A stretch of DNA of 64,000 bases, taken from Kitasatospora papulosa (lineage in GTDB: Bacteria > Actinomycetota > Actinomycetes > Streptomycetales > Streptomycetaceae). How positions within the stretch are numbered: the first letter of the stretch is position 1; every line of letters begins with the position of its first letter. The position numbers and the translations under genes are program-made. This document shows positions 57,882 to 64,000 of this stretch, piece by piece. Location of the stretch: contig NZ_JNYQ01000006.1 in NCBI RefSeq assembly GCF_000717245.1, forward strand, positions 62,001 through 126,000. Direction: 5' to 3'. The notes beneath the pieces are model-generated. The model did not search any database and was not told the DNA's origin. It was given only the letters and a program-made list of their open reading frames with translations.

Positions 57882-58634
57882 ATGTCCGGCCACTCTAAAT
57901 GGGCTACGACGAAGCACAAGAAGGCCGTGATCGACGCCAAGCGCGGCAAGCTCTTCGCGAAGATGATCAAAAACATCGAGGTGGCGGCCCGTACGGGCGG
58001 CGCCGACGTGTCCGGCAACCCGACCCTCTTCGACGCCATCCAGAAGGCGAAGAAGAGCTCGGTCCCGAACAAGAACATCGACTCGGCGGTCAAGCGCGGC
58101 GCCGGCCTCGAGGCCGGCGGCGCCGACTACGAGACGATCATGTACGAAGGCTACGGTCCGAACGGCGTCGCGGTGCTCATCGAGTGCCTCACCGACAACC
58201 GCAACCGTGCCGCGTCCGACGTCCGCGTCGCCATGACCCGCAACGGCGGTTCGATGGCGGACCCGGGCTCGGTCTCGTACCTGTTCAACCGCAAGGGCGT
58301 CGTGATCGTCCCCAAGGGCGAGCTGTCCGAGGACGACGTGCTCGGTGCCGTGCTGGACGCGGGGGCCGAGGAGGTCAACGACCTCGGTGACACGTTCGAG
58401 GTGCTCAGCGAGGCCACCGACATGGTCGCGGTCCGCACGGCGCTGCAGGACGCCTCCATCGACTACGACTCGGCCGAGGCCAACTTCGTCCCGACCATGC
58501 AGGTCGAGCTCGACGAGGAGGGCGCGCGCAAGATCTTCAAGCTGATCGACGCGCTGGAGGACAGCGACGACGTGCAGAACGTCTTCGCCAACTTCGACGT
58601 CTCCGACGAGGTCATGGAGAAGGTGGACGCCTGA
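57882..58634 (+). CDS. yebC: YebC/PmpR-family regulatory protein
   Basis: This 250-residue protein begins MSGHSKWATTKHKKAVIDAKRGKLFAK and runs the full length of the YebC/TACO1 family. These were named as transcription regulators; recent work on the family links them to translation of difficult (for example proline-rich) sequences. TAGGAT (57832-57837) is a likely -10, and GAAGGAGAAGG lies before the ATG. It lies directly upstream of ruvCAB, as in many bacteria, but a strong terminator separates them. Confidence 0.95.
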   Translation: MSGHSKWATTKHKKAVIDAKRGKLFAKMIKNIEVAARTGGADVSGNPTLFDAIQKAKKSSVPNKNIDSAVKRGAGLEAGGADYETIMYEGYGPNGVAVLIECLTDNRNRAASDVRVAMTRNGGSMADPGSVSYLFNRKGVVIVPKGELSEDDVLGAVLDAGAEEVNDLGDTFEVLSEATDMVAVRTALQDASIDYDSAEANFVPTMQVELDEEGARKIFKLIDALEDSDDVQNVFANFDVSDEVMEKVDA

Positions 58635-58649
58635 GGGCGGTGCGGCACA

Positions 58650-58687
58650 GCGACGGGCCGACGGGACACACCCCGTCGGCCCGTCGC
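58650..58687 (+). terminator. terminator between yebC and ruvC
   Basis: A perfect 16-bp stem (58650-58665 with 58672-58687) with loop ACACAC, 15 bp after the yebC stop. Confidence 0.8.
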
Positions 58688-58749
58688 ATTGTCGGTGCGA
58701 CCCGATAGCCTGCGGGAACAGGTGACCGAGTGGCGGAGGGGGCCCTTTC

Positions 58750-59283
58750 GTGCGGGTGTTGGGCGTGGACCCGGGGCTGACCCGGTGCGGTGTCGGAGTC
58801 GTCGAGGGCGTGGCCGGCCGGCCGCTCACCATGGTGGGCGTCGGCGTCGTGCGGACCCCGGCCGACGCGGAGCTCGGCCACCGGCTGGTCGCCATCGAGC
58901 GGGGCATCGAGCAGTGGCTCGACGAACACCGCCCCGAGTACGTGGCGGTGGAGCGGGTGTTCGCCCAGCACAACGTCCGCACGGTCATGGGCACCGCCCA
59001 GGCCAGCGCGGTCGCCATGCTCTGCGCGTCCCGCCGCGGCATCCCCGTCGCCCTGCACACGCCCAGTGAGGTCAAGGCGGCCGTCACCGGATCCGGACGC
59101 GCCGACAAGGCGCAGGTCGGGGCGATGGTGACCCGGCTGCTGCGCCTCGACGCACCCCCGAAGCCCGCCGACGCCGCCGACGCCCTCGCCCTCGCCATCT
59201 GCCACATCTGGCGCGCACCCGCGCAGAACCGACTGCAGCAGGCCGTCGCCGCACATCGCACGCTGAAAGGCCGTACCGCATGA
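58750..59283 (+). CDS. ruvC: Holliday junction resolvase RuvC
   Basis: This 177-residue endonuclease starts VRVLGVDPGLTRCGVGVVE, with the first catalytic Asp, and has YVAVERVFAQHNVRTVMGTAQA (catalytic Glu) and the C-terminal acidic DAADALALAICH. It cuts Holliday junctions bound by RuvAB. Start is GTG with GGAGGGGG about 6 bp upstream. Its stop overlaps ruvA by 4 bp. Confidence 0.96.
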   Translation: MRVLGVDPGLTRCGVGVVEGVAGRPLTMVGVGVVRTPADAELGHRLVAIERGIEQWLDEHRPEYVAVERVFAQHNVRTVMGTAQASAVAMLCASRRGIPVALHTPSEVKAAVTGSGRADKAQVGAMVTRLLRLDAPPKPADAADALALAICHIWRAPAQNRLQQAVAAHRTLKGRTA

Positions 59284-59906
59284 TCGCCTTCGTCTCCGGC
59301 CCGGTGGCCGCCCTCGCCCCGACGACAGCCGTGATCGAGGTCGGCGGCATCGGCATGGCCGTCCAGTGCACCCCCGGCACCCTCGCCGGGCTGCGGATCG
59401 GCACGGACGCGCGGCTGGCCACCTCGCTCGTGGTCCGGGAGGACTCCCTCACCCTGTACGGCTTCGCGGACGACGACGAGCGGCAGGTCTTCGAACTGCT
59501 CCAGACCGCCAGCGGCGTGGGCCCCCGGCTCGCCCAGGCGATGCTCGCCACCCACAGCCCCGACGCCCTGCGCACCGCCGTCGCCACCGGTGACGAGAAG
59601 GCCCTCACCGCCGTGTCCGGCATCGGCAAGAAGGGCGCCCAGAAGCTCCTCCTCGAACTCAAGGACCGGCTCGGCGACCCGGTCGGCGCGCGCATCGGGC
59701 AGCAGGGCGTCGGCACCCCCGTCAGCTCCTCCTGGCGCGACCAGCTGCAGGCCGCCCTCATCGGCCTCGGCTACGCCACCCGGGAGGCCGACGAGGCGGT
59801 GACCGCCGTGACACCGCAGGCCGAGGCGGCGATCGCCGGGGGCGGCCAGGCCCCCGTACCCCAGCTGCTCCGCGCAGCCCTGCAGACGCTCAACCGCGCA
59901 CGCTGA
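59280..59906 (+). CDS. ruvA: Holliday junction helicase subunit RuvA
   Basis: This 208-residue protein has the OB-fold N-terminus (MIAFVSGPVAALAPTTAVIEVGGIGMAVQ), two helix-hairpin-helix motifs (LLQTASGVGPRLAQAML and LTAVSGIGKKGAQKLLLEL) and the flexible C-terminal domain that contacts RuvB. ATG overlaps the ruvC stop. Confidence 0.96.
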   Translation: MIAFVSGPVAALAPTTAVIEVGGIGMAVQCTPGTLAGLRIGTDARLATSLVVREDSLTLYGFADDDERQVFELLQTASGVGPRLAQAMLATHSPDALRTAVATGDEKALTAVSGIGKKGAQKLLLELKDRLGDPVGARIGQQGVGTPVSSSWRDQLQAALIGLGYATREADEAVTAVTPQAEAAIAGGGQAPVPQLLRAALQTLNRAR

Positions 59907-59986
59907 CCCCCGGGGCCCACACGCCCCGCAGGCCGGCCGGACACCGCACCGAACGGCACCGAAACACCCGAGGCGGGACTGACGAG

Positions 59987-61072
59987 ATGAACTGGGACGA
60001 GACCGGGCCCGACACCGGCGACCTCACCGACGACCGCCTGGACGACCGCCTGGTCGACGCCGGCGCCGACGGCGAGGACACCGCGGTCGAGGCCGCCCTG
60101 CGCCCGAAGGACCTGCACGAATTCGTCGGCCAGGAGAAGGTGCGGGAACAGCTCGACCTCGTCCTGAAGGCCGCCCGCGCGCGGGGCGCCACCGCCGACC
60201 ACGTCCTGCTCTCCGGCGCCCCCGGCCTGGGCAAGACCACCCTCTCCATGATCATCGCGGCGGAGATGGGCGCCCCGATCCGGATCACCTCGGGCCCCGC
60301 CATCCAGCACGCGGGAGACCTCGCCGCCATCCTCTCCTCGCTCCAGGAGGGCGAAGTCCTCTTCCTCGACGAGATCCACCGGATGTCGCGGCCCGCCGAG
60401 GAGATGCTCTACATGGCGATGGAGGACTTCCGGGTCGACGTCATCGTCGGAAAGGGCCCCGGCGCCACGGCCATCCCGCTCGAACTGCCGCCCTTCACCC
60501 TCGTCGGCGCCACCACCAGGGCGGGACTGCTCCCGCCCCCGCTCCGCGACCGCTTCGGCTTCACCGGCCACATGGAGTTCTACGCCCCCACCGAGCTGGA
60601 GCGGGTCATCCACCGCTCCGCCGGACTGCTCGACGTCGCCATAGACACCGCCGGAGCCGCCGAGATCGCCGGACGCTCCCGCGGCACCCCCCGCATCGCC
60701 AACCGCCTGCTGCGCCGTGTCCGCGACTACGCCCAGGTCAAGGCCGAGGGTCGGATCGACCGGGACATCGCCGCCGCCGCCCTGCGGGTGTACGAGGTCG
60801 ACGCCCGGGGACTCGACCGGCTGGACCGGGCGGTGCTCGGCGCCCTGCTCAAGCTCTTCGGCGGGGGCCCCGTCGGGCTCTCCACCCTCGCGGTGGCCGT
60901 GGGGGAGGAGCGCGAGACGGTCGAGGAGGTCGCCGAGCCGTTCCTCGTACGGGAAGGGCTGCTCGCCAGGACCCCGCGGGGCAGGGTCGCGACCCCCGCG
61001 GCGTGGGCCCACCTCGGCCTCGTTCCTCCGCAGCACGGCGCAAAGAGACAACAGGGCCTGTTCGGGGCGTGA
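59987..61072 (+). CDS. ruvB: Holliday junction helicase motor RuvB
   Basis: This 361-residue AAA+ ATPase has Walker A GAPGLGKTTLS, Walker B LFLDEIHRM, sensor 1 GATTRAGLLPPPLRDRFG with the Arg finger, and a C-terminal winged helix (FLVREGLLARTPRGRVATPAAWAHLG). The first 35 residues are an acidic extension seen in actinobacterial RuvB. It lies 80 bp after ruvA in the same operon. Confidence 0.97.
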   Translation: MNWDETGPDTGDLTDDRLDDRLVDAGADGEDTAVEAALRPKDLHEFVGQEKVREQLDLVLKAARARGATADHVLLSGAPGLGKTTLSMIIAAEMGAPIRITSGPAIQHAGDLAAILSSLQEGEVLFLDEIHRMSRPAEEMLYMAMEDFRVDVIVGKGPGATAIPLELPPFTLVGATTRAGLLPPPLRDRFGFTGHMEFYAPTELERVIHRSAGLLDVAIDTAGAAEIAGRSRGTPRIANRLLRRVRDYAQVKAEGRIDRDIAAAALRVYEVDARGLDRLDRAVLGALLKLFGGGPVGLSTLAVAVGEERETVEEVAEPFLVREGLLARTPRGRVATPAAWAHLGLVPPQHGAKRQQGLFGA

Positions 61073-61239
61073 CACCGGACGGGTTGGCCAGCAGGGGAAC
61101 CCCGGTGCCATGCTGGACGTTGTTCCAATGATGCGGACTCGCTTAGACTCCGCCGATGCCGCCCGTACAGGTCGGTGTACCCACCCCCGTAGACCAGGCC
61201 GCGTCAATCAGCGTGGTCGTGCGAAGGAAGTTCCGTCCC

Positions 61240-61716
61240 GTGAGTCTCGTGACCCTCCTCCCCTTCATCGTGCTCATCGGGGCCATGTTCCTGATGACCC
61301 GGTCCGCCAAGAAGAAGCAGCAGGCGGCTGCGCAGATGCGCGACGACATGCAGCCCGGCACCGGCGTCCGGACGATCGGGGGCATGTACGCCACCGTCAA
61401 GGAGATCCAGGACGACACGGTTCTCCTCGAGGTCGCACCCGGCGTCCACGCCGTCTACGCGAAGAACGCCATCGGCGCCGTCCTCGACGACGCGGAGTAC
61501 AACCGCATCGTCCACGGCGACGACGAGCTGGAGGGCGAGGCCACGGTCGTCCCCGACGACGCCTCCTCGCTCACCGACGGTGAGTCCGCGCACGACGACG
61601 TCGCGAAGATCGACCTGGGCAAGAAGCCCGAGGACGACGCGGCGCCGAAGGACACCGAGGTCAAGGGCTCAGAGGTCAAGGACGCCAAGGCCGACGGCGA
61701 GGGCGACGCGAAGTAG
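61240..61716 (+). CDS. yajC: preprotein translocase accessory subunit YajC
   Basis: This 158-residue protein has one N-terminal membrane helix (LVTLLPFIVLIGAMFLMTRSAKKK), the YajC core (MQPGTGVRTIGGMYATVKEIQDDTVLLEVAPGV) and a long acidic, Lys-rich C-terminal tail absent from E. coli YajC. YajC joins SecDF in the holotranslocon. GTG 61240 has AAGGAAG upstream and directly precedes the helix; the longer upstream frame is non-coding. A 9-bp inverted repeat lies between it and secD. Confidence 0.9.
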   Translation: MSLVTLLPFIVLIGAMFLMTRSAKKKQQAAAQMRDDMQPGTGVRTIGGMYATVKEIQDDTVLLEVAPGVHAVYAKNAIGAVLDDAEYNRIVHGDDELEGEATVVPDDASSLTDGESAHDDVAKIDLGKKPEDDAAPKDTEVKGSEVKDAKADGEGDAK

Positions 61717-61730
61717 TTCCACGATCCCCG

Positions 61731-61760
61731 GACGCCGGATGCCTACGGGTGTCCGGCGTC
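61731..61760 (+). terminator. hairpin between yajC and secD
   Basis: GACGCCGGA (61731-61739) pairs with TCCGGCGTC (61752-61760). As the genes belong to one functional unit, this may attenuate rather than end transcription. Confidence 0.4.
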
Positions 61761-61863
61761 TCGCGGGCCGTGGGCCCTTCTGCGGGGTCGGGTCCCCACA
61801 TCACTCAGTGGCCGCTCGGGCGCGCACCCGGCGCGGGGCGGTTGGACAGGGAGAAACGAAAAG

Positions 61864-63612
61864 GTGGCAGCACCGAAGAAAGGCCGGGGATCATCCGGTG
61901 GACAGGGCAGGCCGGGCCGTGCCCTGGCACTGATCCTCATTGCCATGGTCGCCCTGACCGGCGGGATGTTCCTGTCCGGTCACACCACGCCCCGGCTCGG
62001 CATCGACCTGGCCGGCGGCACGTCGATCACCCTCAAGGCGAAGAGCCAGCCCGGCAAGCCTGAGGCGATCAACGAGACCAACATGAACACCGCGGTCAGC
62101 ATCATCGAACGCCGTGTCAATGGTCTGGGCGTCTCCGAGGCCGAGGTTCAGACCCAGGGCGCATCGAACATCATCGTCAACATCCCCAAGGGGACGAACT
62201 CGGCACAGGCCCGGGAGCAGGTCGGTACGACCGCCCAGCTGTACTTCCGGCCCGTCCTCACGGTCGCCGGCGGCGCACCGACGCCCGAGGGTTCCGCGAG
62301 CCCGTCCGCCACCGGTTCCGGGAAGCCGAGCGCCACGCCCAGTGCGAAGGCGAGCGACCCGGAGACGGCCTCGGACCCGAAGGCGACGCCCTCGGACGGT
62401 GCCACCACCCAGGGCCGTGCCGTCACCGGCGCCCTGAAGAAGGACGCGACGCCGACCCCCTCCGGCGCCTCGGAGTCGGACGCCCCCGCGGCGACCGAGA
62501 CGCCCGACGCGGCCACCGCGGCGCTCCAGAAGAAGTTCACCGAGCTCGACTGCACCGACAAGGCGGCCCGCGCGGCCGCCGGCGACGGTGTGAAGCCCGA
62601 GGACCCGACGGTCGCCTGCAGCTCCGAGGGTGACGCCAAGTACCTGCTCGGCCCGGCCGAGGTCTCCGGCACGGACGTCGACGACGCGAAGGCCCAGTTC
62701 GACCAGCAGCGCGGCATCTGGCTCGTCTCCATGGAGTTCACCGACAAGGGCTCCAAGAAGTTCCAGACGATCACCAAGAAGCTCTCGACGCAGCAGTCCC
62801 CGGCGAACCAGTTCGCGATCTCCCTCGACGGCGAGGTCGTCTCCGCACCCCAGGTGAACGAGACGCTCAGCGGCAGCGCCGAGATCTCCGGCAGCTTCAC
62901 CCAGCAGTCGGCGGAGGACCTGGCCAACGTCCTGTCCTACGGCGCGCTCCCGCTGTCCTTCAGCGAGGACACCGTCACCACGGTCACCGCCGCTCTCGGC
63001 GGCGAGCAGCTGGAGGCCGGTCTCATCGCCGGCGCCATCGGACTGGCCCTGGTCGTCATCTACCTGGTGGCCTACTACCGCGGCCTGGCGCTCATCGCGC
63101 TCCTCAGCCTGGTGGCCTCCGGAATCCTGACCTACACGATCATGGCCCTGCTCGGCCCGGCCATCGGCTTCGCGCTGAACCTCCCGGCCGTCTGCGGCGC
63201 GATCGTGGCGATCGGTATCACGGCGGACTCGTTCATCGTCTACTTCGAACGCATCCGGGACGAGATCCGCGAGGGACGCACCCTGCGTCCGGCCGTCGAG
63301 CGTGCCTGGCCGCGCGCCCGTCGCACCATCCTCGTGTCCGACTTCGTGTCGTTCCTCGCGGCGGCCGTGCTCTTCCTCGTCACCGTCGGCAAGGTCCAGG
63401 GCTTCGCGTTCACGCTCGGTCTCACGACCCTGCTCGACGTCGTCGTGGTGTTCCTCTTCACCAAGCCCGTCATGACGCTGATGGCCCGCACGAAGTTCTT
63501 CGGTGGCGGTCACCCGTGGTCCGGCCTGGACCCGAAGCGGCTCGGCGCCAAGCCGCCGCTGCGCCGCTCGCGCCGCGTCAACGCCCGTACCGACCACCCG
63601 AAGGAGGCGTGA
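61864..63612 (+). CDS. secD: protein translocase subunit SecD
   Basis: This 582-residue membrane protein has the first helix (ALALILIAMVALTGGMFLSG), the D1 motif LGIDLAGGTSITL, a long extracytoplasmic region (about residues 45-360) and five C-terminal helices with GIT-ADSFIVYFERIRDEIREGR. SecDF uses the proton gradient to pull exported proteins. The P1 region carries an insert of about 80 residues rich in Pro, Ser, Thr and Ala (about 137-215), typical of Streptomyces. It starts at GTG 61864. Confidence 0.95.
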   Translation: MAAPKKGRGSSGGQGRPGRALALILIAMVALTGGMFLSGHTTPRLGIDLAGGTSITLKAKSQPGKPEAINETNMNTAVSIIERRVNGLGVSEAEVQTQGASNIIVNIPKGTNSAQAREQVGTTAQLYFRPVLTVAGGAPTPEGSASPSATGSGKPSATPSAKASDPETASDPKATPSDGATTQGRAVTGALKKDATPTPSGASESDAPAATETPDAATAALQKKFTELDCTDKAARAAAGDGVKPEDPTVACSSEGDAKYLLGPAEVSGTDVDDAKAQFDQQRGIWLVSMEFTDKGSKKFQTITKKLSTQQSPANQFAISLDGEVVSAPQVNETLSGSAEISGSFTQQSAEDLANVLSYGALPLSFSEDTVTTVTAALGGEQLEAGLIAGAIGLALVVIYLVAYYRGLALIALLSLVASGILTYTIMALLGPAIGFALNLPAVCGAIVAIGITADSFIVYFERIRDEIREGRTLRPAVERAWPRARRTILVSDFVSFLAAAVLFLVTVGKVQGFAFTLGLTTLLDVVVVFLFTKPVMTLMARTKFFGGGHPWSGLDPKRLGAKPPLRRSRRVNARTDHPKEA

Positions 63613-63613
63613 G

Positions 63614-64000
63614 ATGTCGCGACTCGGCAATCTCGGCGCCCGGCTCTACCGTGGCGAGGTCGGTTACGACTTCATCGGCAAGCGCAAGATCTGGTACGGC
63701 GTCTCGATCCTGATCACCATCACGGCCATCCTCGGCCTGGCGGTCAGCGGCCTGAACATGGGCATCGAGTTCAAGGGCGGTGCCGTCTTCACGACCGACA
63801 CCAAGGCCAAGGTGTCCGTCTCCCAGGCCCACGAGGACGCGGTCGCGGCCTCCGGTCACGAGGCGATCGTCCAGGAGCTCGGCAACGGCGGGCTCCGGAT
63901 CCAGATCACCGAGGTCGACACCAAGAAGGCCGACCAGATCAAGGCCCAGCTCTCCGAGGACCTCGGCATCCCCGAGGCGAAGATCAACGCGGACCTCGTC
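63614..64000 (+). CDS. secF: protein translocase subunit SecF (N-terminal part)
   Basis: ATG 63614, one base after the secD stop and with AAGGAGG upstream, opens a frame that runs off the right edge (129 codons visible). The start MSRLGNLGARLYRGEVGYDFIGKRKIWYGVS, the first helix and the motif GLNMGIEFKGGAVF identify SecF, the partner of SecD. The remaining helices lie outside the window. Confidence 0.95.
   Translation, partial: MSRLGNLGARLYRGEVGYDFIGKRKIWYGVSILITITAILGLAVSGLNMGIEFKGGAVFTTDTKAKVSVSQAHEDAVAASGHEAIVQELGNGGLRIQITEVDTKKADQIKAQLSEDLGIPEAKINADLV

Noticed and set aside
1..64000. CRISPR arrays, insertion sequences, integrases, riboswitches
   Set aside because: I saw no regularly spaced repeats, transposase or integrase motifs, or recognisable riboswitch in the window. 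A covariance-model scan would be needed to exclude small structured RNAs.

Overview
The window is a high-GC actinobacterial chromosome segment, almost certainly Streptomyces. The support is the ssgB sporulation gene, GTG/TTG starts and leaderless-looking promoters, rare TTA codons confined to two cluster genes, a type II polyketide cluster with a SARP regulator, Tat-exported enzymes, and the gene order ssgB ... thrS-HIT ... pgsA-acyltransferase-mannosyltransferase ... pdxST-yebC-ruvCAB-yajC-secDF, which as I recall it matches the SCO1541 to SCO1515 stretch of S. coelicolor.

Region 1 (1-10.9 kb) is mostly core genome: a truncated aminoglycoside-phosphotransferase-like gene, a zinc-ribbon protein, an OFA-type MFS transporter with an overlapping 38-aa partner gene, five tRNA genes on the minus strand (Gly-Cys-Val-Val-Val), pabB-pabC, a tandem GNAT, a DsbA-like protein, a LacI regulator, a CGNR zinc-finger protein, ssgB and a PGPGW membrane protein. 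Region 2 (10.9-20.4 kb) lies between two identical tRNA-Val(CAC) genes. It holds a rhamnogalacturonan-utilisation operon (lipoprotein binding protein, two permeases, a DUF624/YesL-like protein, a Tat-exported PL26-like lyase) and a very large membrane protein. LacI-type operators of the same form sit in front of both the lacI gene (7.2 kb) and this operon (11.2 kb), so the distant LacI protein is the likely regulator.

Region 3 (20.4-26.7 kb) is core again: DnaQ-like exonuclease, DUF4365 pair, thrS, a potassium channel and a HIT protein. Region 4 (26.7-48.3 kb) is a roughly 22-kb aromatic (type II) polyketide cluster that sits between the HIT gene and the FusA2/pgsA block. It encodes KSalpha, CLF, ACP, an ActIII-like ketoreductase, a didomain aromatase/cyclase, a later-ring cyclase, an FAD monooxygenase, an O-methyltransferase, an NTF2-like protein, a secreted GMC oxidoreductase, an acyl-CoA ligase fused to an ABM monooxygenase, a FabL-like enoyl reductase, a priming set (KASIII-like protein, malonyl acyltransferase, carboxylase beta subunit), and MarR and SARP regulators. 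Five promoters carry direct repeats of TC(G/C)AG at 11-bp pitch, mostly 8 bp before the -10, which is the classic SARP arrangement. The SARP gene itself has a TTA codon, giving a readable circuit: bldA tRNA -> SARP -> five operons.

Region 5 (48.3-64 kb) is core: a conserved membrane protein, an EF-G-like GTPase, phosphatidylinositol (mannoside) synthesis genes, pdxS-pdxT, yebC, ruvCAB, and the yajC-secD-secF translocase operon, which runs off the right edge.

The most noteworthy items are the SARP regulon readable from sequence, the ligase-monooxygenase fusion with an internal ribosome binding site, three cluster enzymes lacking a textbook catalytic residue, and the two-locus LacI operator set. 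The product of the cluster cannot be named from sequence alone.
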